Assembly (NCBI RefSeq): GCF_042684585.1
Contig: NZ_JBHULS010000003.1
Coordinates: 1-64,000, forward strand
Direction of reading: 5' to 3'
DNA: 64,000 bases
DNA from: Algorimicrobium sediminis
GTDB lineage: Bacteria; Bacteroidota; Bacteroidia; Flavobacteriales; Flavobacteriaceae
In this document: positions 9,158-16,887 of the stretch, piece by piece
How positions within the stretch are numbered: position 1 is the stretch's first letter
How the letters are laid out: every line of letters starts with the position of its first letter
Position numbers and translations under genes: made by a program
Notes under the pieces: model-generated
Databases searched by the model: none
What the model was told of the DNA's origin: nothing
The model's input: only the letters and a program-made list of their open reading frames with translations

Positions 9158-9872
9158 GCTTGTCTAGCAGCAGTTTGGCTTTTGCTTGATTATAACTATA
9201 ATTAGCTATTAATTCCTCAAGATATATTTTGGCCTGCTTGCCATCCTTTTCCTTTATAGCTATTAAGGCTAAATACCATAAAGATTCAGGAACAAAACTC
9301 GAGTTGTTACCCTTAACAATTTGTGTTAACAAGGCTTTAGCCTCATTGGTATTTTCCAAACCTAAATAAGCTTGAGCCTTATAAAATGGTATATAGTTTT
9401 GTGCTGTGGTTTCTGAAATAGCATTAAATTTATCAATAGCTATTTCAAAATTTTGTGTTTCATAAGCCACAAAAGCCTCGCGCTCTGTAGTGTTTACATC
9501 ATTGCCTCTAGTAATGGTGTAAACCGTGTTCGGATATTCACTAAAATTAGCCTTATATAAATTAGAATAATTGGTTCCAAAAAATGCGTTATAGCCAAAC
9601 CAGCCAACCATTAAAACAATGGAAGCTGCAACGGCTAAATATGTATAATTAAAAGATGTGCTTTTTTGTGAGTTTATAGTGCGCTCAAAATCTTGTAATT
9701 TTGCTTTTAATTTATCAGACTCATGGCTTTTTATTGCTTTTTTCAAGCTACTTTCATATTCAAATTCTGCCTTAAACGCAGCATCCGTTTCTAGTAATTT
9801 TTTAAAAACGATCTCTTGTTCTGCCGATAAGCTTTTAGAAAAATAGAGATATAATAAATCTTGATTAGTCAT
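9150..9872 (-). CDS. Anti-sigma-like membrane protein with periplasmic TPR region
   Basis: 240 residues. A cytoplasmic N-terminal part of about 75 residues (MTNQDLLYLYFSKSLSAEQE, then Lys/Glu-rich helices) is followed by one transmembrane helix at about 77-98 (YTYLAVAASIVLMVGWFGYN) and a C-terminal region with TPR-like helices (YETQNFEIAIDKFNAI, KAQAYLGLENTNEAKALL). This layout matches Bacteroidota anti-sigma or sigma-partner proteins, but I see no zinc-binding anti-sigma signature. Its ATG overlaps the 3' end of the sigma gene by 8 nt (ATGACTAA), which implies translational coupling. It converges with the CHAT gene. Confidence 0.75.
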   Translation of the reverse strand: MTNQDLLYLYFSKSLSAEQEIVFKKLLETDAAFKAEFEYESSLKKAIKSHESDKLKAKLQDFERTINSQKSTSFNYTYLAVAASIVLMVGWFGYNAFFGTNYSNLYKANFSEYPNTVYTITRGNDVNTTEREAFVAYETQNFEIAIDKFNAISETTAQNYIPFYKAQAYLGLENTNEAKALLTQIVKGNNSSFVPESLWYLALIAIKEKDGKQAKIYLEELIANYSYNQAKAKLLLDKLN

Positions 9873-10434
9873 TGCTATTAATACGTTCTTTAAGGGTTTT
9901 CATACAGCGCGATTTGGCACTTTTTACCACATTTTCACTGGTATATTGGCTAGTGGCTATTATATCTTTAATGGTATAGCCCCGGTAATAAAATAAGGTT
10001 AACAATTCTTGGCATTTTTTACCTAATGTGGCAAAATGTTTCTTCAGCAACACTTGTTCTGTGGTTAAATCGTCCGGATCTAAATCAAACGAAGCATCCA
10101 TGAGGGCGTCCCGTTCTCTTATAAGTGACAAATCGAAATCGGGATTTATAGTCTTATTATTTTTTCGCATTTTATCAAAAATTAAATACTTCCCAATGCT
10201 AAATAAATAGGTAGAAATCGAACTTGTAAATTCGGTTACTTTTCCTTCCATCACGTTATTATAAAAAACAATGTAGGCATCTTGATACATGTCAATAGCA
10301 TCATCTTCCGATAGATTATACTTTCTAGCAAAATTTAAAAACTTGGCTCTATTATCTTCATAAATATGTTTGAACAACGTATCCGAGCCCTGCTTTAATT
10401 CTGTAATTGTAATGTGCTTTTGAGCGCTTTGCAT
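9865..10434 (-). CDS. Sigma-70 family (ECF-type) RNA polymerase sigma factor
   Basis: 189 residues. Region 2 lies at about 22-95 (NLSEDDAIDMYQDAYIVFYN, then ISTYLFSIGKYLIFDKMRK), and region 4 with its helix-turn-helix at about 130-185 (LGKKCQELLTLFYYRGYTIK, then TSENVVKSAKSRCMKTLKER). There is no region 1 or 3, so it is of the ECF type. It redirects core RNA polymerase to alternative promoters. It is first in a two-gene unit with the anti-sigma-like protein, and is divergent from the amidase-paralogue operon across a 326-bp intergenic region, which makes that operon a possible target. Confidence 0.9.
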   Translation of the reverse strand: MQSAQKHITITELKQGSDTLFKHIYEDNRAKFLNFARKYNLSEDDAIDMYQDAYIVFYNNVMEGKVTEFTSSISTYLFSIGKYLIFDKMRKNNKTINPDFDLSLIRERDALMDASFDLDPDDLTTEQVLLKKHFATLGKKCQELLTLFYYRGYTIKDIIATSQYTSENVVKSAKSRCMKTLKERINSND

Positions 10435-10628
10435 TTAATAGTTTGAAGTTACGAAGGTTAACACACTTTTGCTAATTTAACTTTTTTTGTGAAAAGAAAC
10501 TTACTATTCACCAAATTCTGTTTTCATTTTCTTTTTTCGTCTTTCTCATGTTAACCCATGTAGTACTAACACCATTAATAGAAGTCCAAAATTATATTTT
10601 AAAAACGTAAAATAGAATACAAACATGT

Positions 10629-10730
10629 GTTTTATGATTTGAATTAGTCTTCAAGGTAAAAAGTCAGAAAAGAAATTTCTGGCTTTTTAAGCCTCAGATT
10701 ATTAACCTTTTCAATAAAAAATCATAAAAC
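10629..10730 (+). ncRNA. Candidate structured leader / attenuator of the amidase-paralogue operon
   Basis: This lies in the 326-bp gene-free region 10435-10760. GTTTTATGATTT (10629-10640) is perfectly complementary to AAATCATAAAAC (10719-10730), closing a domain. Inside it, AAGGT (10653-10657) can pair with ACCTT (10705-10709), and AAAAAGTCAGAAA (10658-10670) pairs with TTTCTGGCTTTTT (10676-10688) as a terminator-like hairpin with one G-T pair. GGCTT/AAGCC (10681-10693) forms an alternative hairpin that would break the terminator stem. It sits 30 nt before the amidase ATG. No known riboswitch class recognised; the fold is read by eye. Confidence 0.45.
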
Positions 10731-10760
10731 AGGCAATTAATAAGTAATACCTAAAAAATT

Positions 10761-11432
10761 ATGAAAAATTTACTTCAAATAGCTATCAATGAATTCGGTG
10801 TAAAGGAAATTATAGGACCAAAACATAACGACCGCATAATAAAATATGCTCACGATTCTAAATTTACATGGATTAATGATGATGAAACCCCGTGGTGCAG
10901 CACGTTTATGAATTGGGTTGCACTAGAAGCTGGATTACAAAACTCAAAATCTGCAGCAGCCCGATCATGGCTGAATGTAGGTTTCGAAACACAAAATCCG
11001 GAACCTGGAGATGTTGTGGTGTTTTGGAGAGAGCACATTAATTCAAAACTAGGTCATGTTGGTATTTATTTAGGATACTCTAAAGATCAATCCAGAATAT
11101 ATGTATTAGGAGGCAATCAAGATAATGCCGTTTCTATCTCTGCTTATCCTGCCAACCGCCTATTATCTTTTAGAAGGTTAACTAACTCTAATTCCGTTAG
11201 TTTACCTACGCCACCTTTACAAAATGGTAGCAGAGGCCCTCAAGTTATTGCCATACAAAATGCACTTAAAATTTTGGGCTACAATCCTGGAACTTCTGAT
11301 GGTATTTTTGGTGATAAAACACAACAAGCACTGGAGCAGTTACAAACAACAGACCAACATGTAAAAATTACCGGGATTTATAATACTGAAACCAAAAATT
11401 TAATGGAAGGTCTATTAGCAAATAAGGATTAA
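10761..11432 (+). CDS. NlpC/P60-like peptidoglycan amidase with PG-binding domain (TIGR02594-like)
   Basis: 223 residues. The N-terminal 1-140 matches the TIGR02594 type of cysteine peptidase: Cys46 (TPWCSTFMNW), GDVVVFWR, His99 (LGHVGIYLG) and Asn119 (VLGGNQDNAV) supply the catalytic set. A PG_binding_1 domain fills about 154-218 (RGPQVIAIQNALKILGYNPG, then DGIFGDKTQQALEQLQ). There is no signal peptide or membrane segment, so as encoded it is cytoplasmic unless exported by lysis, a holin or a contractile system. It is first in a tight three-gene run, 26 nt from the next gene. Such enzymes occur in phages and secretion systems, but no phage genes are nearby. Confidence 0.85.
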   Translation: MKNLLQIAINEFGVKEIIGPKHNDRIIKYAHDSKFTWINDDETPWCSTFMNWVALEAGLQNSKSAAARSWLNVGFETQNPEPGDVVVFWREHINSKLGHVGIYLGYSKDQSRIYVLGGNQDNAVSISAYPANRLLSFRRLTNSNSVSLPTPPLQNGSRGPQVIAIQNALKILGYNPGTSDGIFGDKTQQALEQLQTTDQHVKITGIYNTETKNLMEGLLANKD

Positions 11433-11458
11433 TTAATAAACTAAAAAAGCAAGAAATC

Positions 11459-13009
11459 ATGGCAAAACAAACAGACACATCAAAAGAAAGACAAGTATTA
11501 CCAAATGTACTTATGAATTCCGTACTGGGTAAACTTTACGATATTTTAACAAGTGGCGATACTGTTGCTCCAAAATCTAAAGATAACTATTTAGCATGGC
11601 TATCTGTTGGAGTCCCCTATCCTAAAGAGGAATTAGAATTTCTATCTACTGGTTTTACCGGTATTTACAGAGAGCCTGAACCGTTAAAAGAGGGCGGTGA
11701 ACCTGTTGAAAGAACAGAAAAAACCCCCGAAGAAATTCAACAATTATTAGCTGGCGATGTGACTAGAAAATATATGCAAGCAGAAAACTTATCGCGTTTA
11801 TTAGACCTAATTCCAGATACATCTGGCGTTAAAGGTGATGTAACCATGAATGTTTGGAATCCAGAAAACACGCTATCTCAAGCCTATAGACATATTTTGA
11901 AATTTAGCCAAGTTGCTAATTTTGAACCCGATGAAAAAACCAAGAAAAAAATTCAACGCTTAAGAGGTTTATTACAGGAAACCAAAATTAAAAAGAATAT
12001 TGTTACAGAAGAGGATGAAGAGGTTTTACAAGAAACCGCTCTCGTAAAAAAATACAATGAGAAACTCCAAAATTATTTAAATGAAGCGTTAGAATATAAT
12101 GCGCATCGCGTAAATGCGTTAGCTGCAAAAGACCCTGCTGCTGTTCACTATTGGAGCATAAACGCTTCTATATTAAGAAGCAAAGTTATGGCTGCAAAAA
12201 ACGATTGGATAACTAACGGCTTTAAAGAAGAATATGACCAAATTGCCGCTTTTATAGCACAAGTTGAAGGCCGTAGTATGCTTACTCTAAAACAGCAATA
12301 CGTTGATGACATGGAAAAAGCGAGACTAACTAGTCCATCTTCTGGTTCTGATTTCTATTATGCGTCTTTAATTCCTGGTGGATTTGCAGAAACAGATAAT
12401 GGCTGGACAGAATTTTCATTCGGTAGCAGCGATTTTAAATCTAATTATGCATTCGATTCTGAAAAAGGACATGTTGGTGCCAGAGCTGGGTTCTTTGGTT
12501 TTGGCGCTTCAGCAAAAGGAAGTCATGAAAAGAGAACTATAAATAAAACAATTGATACCTCAAGTTTTAAATTAAGCTTTAAAATATGTCAAACAATGAT
12601 TAACAGACCTTGGCTTAACCCCAACTTTATAACTAGTAAATATTGGCGATTTGATGTAAACAATTCCCAATTTAAAAACAATATGGTATCAGACGGTAAA
12701 ACGCCACCACAAGGCATGATTCCCGCTTATACAACCACTGCCATTTTTATTAAAGATTTAGAATTAAAATTTAGTAAAAATAATAGTGAATTCATGGACG
12801 AGATGTCCAAAACAAGCGGAAAAGGGCGTGTTGGTTGGGGACCGTTTAGATTAAGTGGAAGCTACGAAAACAATCATAAAGAACGCGATATGGAAGTATC
12901 AAGAGAAGGGCAAGGCATTAAAGTAAAAGGTATGCAATTAATTGGTTTTAAATGCCACATGCTTCCTAAATCTCCCGATGCCCAACCTGACGTTAAAGAG
13001 TGGGTATAA
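11459..13009 (+). CDS. Unrecognised protein, paralogue A of the amidase operon
   Basis: 516 residues, no signal peptide. I do not recognise the family. Visible landmarks: an N-terminal helical part (LMNSVLGKLYDILTSG), an acidic/Lys helical middle (about 150-245), D-W250-ITNGFK, SGSDFYY (295-301), W316, a Gly-rich block at 337-357 (GHVGARAGFFGFGASAKGSH), R383-P-W385 with W396, and a second Gly-rich block at 456-470 (GRVGWGPFRLSGSYE). The C-terminal part reads like beta-strands (IKVKGMQLIGFKCHMLP). The same landmarks occur in the next gene with nearly identical spacing. The Gly-rich strands could be membrane-inserting hairpins, but that is speculation. The stop is 18 nt before paralogue B. Confidence 0.7.
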   Translation: MAKQTDTSKERQVLPNVLMNSVLGKLYDILTSGDTVAPKSKDNYLAWLSVGVPYPKEELEFLSTGFTGIYREPEPLKEGGEPVERTEKTPEEIQQLLAGDVTRKYMQAENLSRLLDLIPDTSGVKGDVTMNVWNPENTLSQAYRHILKFSQVANFEPDEKTKKKIQRLRGLLQETKIKKNIVTEEDEEVLQETALVKKYNEKLQNYLNEALEYNAHRVNALAAKDPAAVHYWSINASILRSKVMAAKNDWITNGFKEEYDQIAAFIAQVEGRSMLTLKQQYVDDMEKARLTSPSSGSDFYYASLIPGGFAETDNGWTEFSFGSSDFKSNYAFDSEKGHVGARAGFFGFGASAKGSHEKRTINKTIDTSSFKLSFKICQTMINRPWLNPNFITSKYWRFDVNNSQFKNNMVSDGKTPPQGMIPAYTTTAIFIKDLELKFSKNNSEFMDEMSKTSGKGRVGWGPFRLSGSYENNHKERDMEVSREGQGIKVKGMQLIGFKCHMLPKSPDAQPDVKEWV

Positions 13010-13027
13010 TTTTTAAAACACGTAAGA

Positions 13028-14791
13028 ATGTCACAACTAGCAACCATTTTTGAAAAAATAAAAGAGGATTTTTTTACGAATCATTTAGATGAAGGTAACA
13101 GAGAAAATTTCGAATTAATTTTCTCTCCCTTTTCTACGGGATTTACCAACGATGATTTCTTATTTCTAGATTCGGCAACAGCATCTAGCTCTGCGGATTC
13201 TGCAAGAAAATATCAAGACGAATTGTATGAGTTTTTTCAAATAGCCAATACCATTCCGTTAGAGGCCAACTTTTGGACTATTTCTGGCGACAAAAACGAC
13301 TATTTATCAAGTAAATACAAGACTATAATTGAAGGACTAAAGTTTATAGACATTGACACGTTAAAAATAGATATGCTATACGAGCATCCTGTTTTTAATC
13401 AGGCTTTAAACGCCATTAACAGCGAGCAACAAAAAACGTACACCACATTTTACAATTTAAAATCTAAACTAAACAATACCATTAACACGCTGAAAAGTTC
13501 CATTAATGAGACCAACAAAGCTATTGTTGAATTAGAAATTAAAATGATTCAGGAAAACGTTGATAAACTGAATGAAAAATGGATATCTAACGGGTTTAAA
13601 AATGACATTGAAACTAAAATTTTAAATATTATTAAAGATGAGTTTAAAAGGTTTATGTTGCTCTTTAACGAGTCTAAAGCCAAATTATTAACCCTAAAAA
13701 GAGAACATCTAACAAGCGGTTCCGACTATTATATTACGTCATGCTCTCCAAATAACCTTTATAAATCTGATGCATTAGATTGGAAAAAAATGACAATTAA
13801 TCCAGCCGAATTGGAGTCCTTATTTAGTAAGGTTAATATAAAAAGCTACCAGTCGGTTTTTGGAAACTCCCCACTTTCCCAATTAGATCTAGAATCGGTT
13901 CAATTTGAGCTCATATTCGTAAATGTAGAAAGAGCTTGGTACGAGGAGCAAATTATTAAATCCCCTTTCTGGGATATCAATCTATTAAATAAAGACCAAA
14001 TATCTATTCCAAAAATAACTTCCAAACTCATTTTTGTTAGGCGTGTAAACTTGAAGGTAAAAAAGAATGCCAATAATAATAGGCTCTTAATTGAAAAAGC
14101 TTCAGCCAAAAATTTAGGTCCCTTTATGATTAATATGAGCAACTACAAAATGGGACAATCGCTAAAATTAAAAGCCATTAATACCTCATTGCATATAGAT
14201 AGAAAAGTGGTTATGAATGTTAGTTCCAAAATAAACAAAAAAAAGGAGGACCGAGCTGTTAAAAATATAGTAAATCAAAAACAACAACAATTTATAAGTT
14301 TAGCACCTCATCTAAAAAAACAATTTATTGCAAAGGAGACTATCAAAATCGCTGCATTAACTAAACCTATGAGTCTTCAGTTTACAGCAACCCCTCTTAT
14401 TAGTCCAATAAATACTGTAAACTGTAAATTTACTTTTATAGATGCACACTCCCGAGAAGCTATGATAGTTACTCCTGAAAAAATCAAAATTCACTATAAC
14501 AAAAAACCCCTAAACGTTTTAATAAAACCAGAGGGTAAAGCGCTAAAAACAGTTTTAACAGGCAACACGTTTTATAGATTATTTATTGAAGAAGACGCCA
14601 TTATAAAACCTGTAGTTTTCGATTTTAAAACAACTAAAGTAAATTCTTCTAAAAATAATTTTATCATAAAAGTAACTAAAAAAGAAATTACAGAGGAAGA
14701 AGAAATAGACAACTCATTTCAGCTAATAGGCGTTATTGCCAAAACTTTAGAAGACTTTCCAAATCCAATAAAAAAAGCCACTTATTTTTAA
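13028..14791 (+). CDS. Unrecognised protein, paralogue B of the amidase operon
   Basis: 587 residues, no signal peptide. It shares with the preceding gene an N-terminal STGF block, W185-ISNGFK, SGSDYYI (230-236, the same 45-residue spacing from the Trp), W252, R302-A-W304 with W315 (the same 11-residue spacing), a strand rich in VNLKV, and NLGPFMINMSNY. The central helices (about 140-225) resemble a coiled coil. After about residue 400 it has a Lys-rich linker and an extra ~170-residue beta-rich domain (CKFTFIDAHSREAMIVTPEK, LTGNTFYRLFIEEDA) that paralogue A lacks. Function unknown. Its position suggests it acts with A and the amidase. Confidence 0.7.
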   Translation: MSQLATIFEKIKEDFFTNHLDEGNRENFELIFSPFSTGFTNDDFLFLDSATASSSADSARKYQDELYEFFQIANTIPLEANFWTISGDKNDYLSSKYKTIIEGLKFIDIDTLKIDMLYEHPVFNQALNAINSEQQKTYTTFYNLKSKLNNTINTLKSSINETNKAIVELEIKMIQENVDKLNEKWISNGFKNDIETKILNIIKDEFKRFMLLFNESKAKLLTLKREHLTSGSDYYITSCSPNNLYKSDALDWKKMTINPAELESLFSKVNIKSYQSVFGNSPLSQLDLESVQFELIFVNVERAWYEEQIIKSPFWDINLLNKDQISIPKITSKLIFVRRVNLKVKKNANNNRLLIEKASAKNLGPFMINMSNYKMGQSLKLKAINTSLHIDRKVVMNVSSKINKKKEDRAVKNIVNQKQQQFISLAPHLKKQFIAKETIKIAALTKPMSLQFTATPLISPINTVNCKFTFIDAHSREAMIVTPEKIKIHYNKKPLNVLIKPEGKALKTVLTGNTFYRLFIEEDAIIKPVVFDFKTTKVNSSKNNFIIKVTKKEITEEEEIDNSFQLIGVIAKTLEDFPNPIKKATYF

Positions 14792-15003
14792 TTATAAAGA
14801 CAGAAATATCGCAGAATCTGGTTTAAAAATGATAACCAACTACCCTAAAACATCCCTTAAAATTAGCTTTAATAGGAAAGCATGTAATACATACTATTAA
14901 ACCAATATTACAATTAGTTACTTTTTTTTTAACACAGATGTTAACCTTATAAAGCCTGGAACATTAATACTCTCACAATTAATAATCAATTAACCTTAAA
15001 ATT

Positions 15004-15606
15004 ATGAAAACACATTCAAAAACAAAATTTGTAATTCTAGCGCTATTAGTAGCCTTTAGTTTTTCTTGTTCACCAGAGGATGGAGCTACAGGACCTCAAG
15101 GACCACCGGGTGCAGACGGTACAAACGGTACAAACGGTGCAGATGGTGCAGACGGCACCAATGGCGCAGATGGCGCAGATGGCAACGCCAATGTGCAAAC
15201 CTTTATATTTGATACCTCAGCAGAGTCGGGCAGCCTTATAGTTTTAATGGTTCCTGAAATTACACAAGACGTTTTAGATAATGATGTTATTTTATCGTAT
15301 TTCAAACCGGCTAATTCAAGTTTGTATTACCCAATGCCAGGAGGTGGATATTCAGCGCGTTATATTACCAGACCTTATTATAGGGTTGGGCAATTTTATA
15401 TTTCATTTCATAATTGGGACGGAACAGACTATAGTTTACCAGTAGGCGATATATTAGAAATGAAAATAATCCTTATAGAGTCTTCTAGCAATAAACCCGG
15501 AGAAGCTAACCAAGGAAAACAAAAAATCTATAATGAATTACGACAAGCTGGAGTAGACATTAACGATTATCAAGCGGTTTCTGATTATTACGGTTTAGCC
15601 CATTAA
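15004..15606 (+). CDS. Collagen-like (Gly-X-Y) lipoprotein
   Basis: 200 residues. The lipoprotein signal ends in FSFSC (Cys22). Twelve uninterrupted Gly-X-Y triplets follow at about 27-62 (GATGPQGPPGADGTNGTNGA and more GAD/GTN units). A globular C-terminal domain of about 135 residues (VQTFIFDTSAESGSLIVL) completes it. Short collagen-like stalks close to a lipid anchor are common in Bacteroidota surface lipoproteins and probably trimerise. The gene stands alone behind the paralogue operon, with a 212-nt gap and its own strong terminator. Ligand unknown. Confidence 0.8.
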   Translation: MKTHSKTKFVILALLVAFSFSCSPEDGATGPQGPPGADGTNGTNGADGADGTNGADGADGNANVQTFIFDTSAESGSLIVLMVPEITQDVLDNDVILSYFKPANSSLYYPMPGGGYSARYITRPYYRVGQFYISFHNWDGTDYSLPVGDILEMKIILIESSSNKPGEANQGKQKIYNELRQAGVDINDYQAVSDYYGLAH

Positions 15607-15632
15607 ATAACTTAACACGCTACAAACACTCT

Positions 15633-15664
15633 AAATCCGAAGTTAAAAGCTTCGGATTTTTTTA
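15633..15664 (+). terminator. Rho-independent terminator of the collagen-like lipoprotein gene
   Basis: AAATCCGAAG (15633-15642) pairs with CTTCGGATTT (15650-15659) over a 7-nt loop, followed by a T run to 15663. Confidence 0.8.
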
Positions 15665-15712
15665 TGCCTTTTGCCCCTAAATGATTAGTATTGTACTCCT
15701 AATTTCAAGACT

Positions 15713-16762
15713 ATGATTTCACGCAAAAACGCCTCTATTTCCAAGTGTATTATTCACAAAGTAGGTAATAAACACAACAATACTAAAAATGCCTTTTCCG
15801 AAAACGAAGTTGTTTTTGATGAGGCTAGTTATGAACTCATGCTACCCTTCTTATTACGCCCATTTACCTCGGCGGTGCAATCCTACCGATTTAATCATCA
15901 TGCAGACATTTCATTAAACGAAATTAACACTTACAGTCAGCAGCTATTTGCAGACGAAGCCAATTTTATCGACATTTCAAAGCATGTAGTTAAGCATTTG
16001 TATGAGCAATCCAATTCTGCACAAATAAAAACAGGCGATGTTCTAGTTGTTTTATTTGAAGGCATAACCTACAACGAAATAACCACCAATGCCATAGGCA
16101 TATTTAAAATTGAAAATAAAGTAAACTTTTTTCAAACCTATTTAGAAAACAACAGTTACGATGTTTTAGTGCAAAAAGGTATTAGTAGTAAAAAAGTAGA
16201 TAAAGGCTGCCTAATTTTAAACCAAAGCGACACCGAAGGACGTATTGTTTTTAGTGCAGACAACAATAATTACGATACCCAATATTGGATTAACCATTTT
16301 TTAAACATAAAATATGCCGACGATGCCAATAGCCACACCCAGCAGTATATTGAGCTATGCAAAGGATTTTCTGAAGATATTTTAAAACCATCCTATGGCA
16401 ACCAAGAACAAAATTCGTTTTTGGCCAAAACCATCGATTTTTTCAAGGACCATGAAACAGTGCATGTAGAAACTTTTAAAGAAGAACTATTTGAAGAAGA
16501 CAAGCACAAAACCCTTTTTGACGACTACAAAAAAACGTTTGAAGGTGAAAAAGATCTTGTAATTCGCAATCAGTTTGATGTAGCCGAATTGGTGGTAAAC
16601 AAAGAAAAAAAGAAAATTAAAACCGACATTAAGCTAGACACGCACATACAAATTAAACTTGATATAGACGCCCCAGACGCCTCTTCGGAATACCTTGAGC
16701 GTGGTTACGACGATGACAAGAAAATGTTTTATTACAAAGTGTTTTTTAATTCCGAAGGCTAA
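15713..16762 (+). CDS. Nucleoid-associated protein (NdpA/NA37 family)
   Basis: 349 residues. The N-terminal pattern of an early His in SISKCIIHKVGNK, followed by LMLPFLLRPF and LNEINTYSQQLFAD, matches the NA37/YejK family of nucleoid-associated proteins; later YNEITTNAIGIFKIENK and a Lys-rich C-terminal domain (VVNKEKKKIKTDIKLD) fit. Length agrees with the family (about 335-350). It is expected to bind DNA in the cytoplasm; its physiological role is poorly known. It follows the strong terminator at 15633-15664 and precedes the AraC-type gene. Confidence 0.75.
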   Translation: MISRKNASISKCIIHKVGNKHNNTKNAFSENEVVFDEASYELMLPFLLRPFTSAVQSYRFNHHADISLNEINTYSQQLFADEANFIDISKHVVKHLYEQSNSAQIKTGDVLVVLFEGITYNEITTNAIGIFKIENKVNFFQTYLENNSYDVLVQKGISSKKVDKGCLILNQSDTEGRIVFSADNNNYDTQYWINHFLNIKYADDANSHTQQYIELCKGFSEDILKPSYGNQEQNSFLAKTIDFFKDHETVHVETFKEELFEEDKHKTLFDDYKKTFEGEKDLVIRNQFDVAELVVNKEKKKIKTDIKLDTHIQIKLDIDAPDASSEYLERGYDDDKKMFYYKVFFNSEG

Positions 16763-16818
16763 TTTGTGTTTTACCCAGTAAAACGCGTACTTTGATTAGA
16801 ACAAAAACCGCTGCCTTA

Positions 16819-16887
16819 ATGCGTGCCGTAAAAACATACGAATAAGTAGATAACTCCCAGGACCATATTAGTTTTGGTATTTCTAAA
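16819..16887 (+). other. Upstream in-frame segment interrupted by TAA, likely original 5' end of the AraC gene
   Basis: From ATG 16819, in the frame of the AraC-type gene, the reading is MRAVKTYE, then TAA (16843-16845), then VDNSQDHISFGISK running into MEDIYLRRN at 16888. The segment after the stop is protein-like and continues the downstream domain without a break. From memory, relatives of this regulator begin with a similar EVDNSQDHISFGIS stretch, so the TAA looks like a nonsense mutation or a sequencing error. Confidence 0.45.

Noticed and set aside
10761..11432. Prophage endolysin
   Set aside because: No holin, tail, capsid, integrase or terminase genes lie nearby and the neighbours are not phage-like.
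6410..14791. CHAT peptidase with a gasdermin-like partner
   Set aside because: Bacterial gasdermins are near 270 residues and adjacent to the protease; neither paralogue resembles one by eye.
14829..14900. A 23-codon ATG frame in the gap before the collagen-like gene
   Set aside because: No recognisable composition, start context or conservation cue; the region is probably leader sequence.
15085..15190. CRISPR or satellite array in the repeated GGTGCAGATGGT-type DNA
   Set aside because: The repeats encode in-frame Gly-X-Y triplets of the collagen-like lipoprotein.
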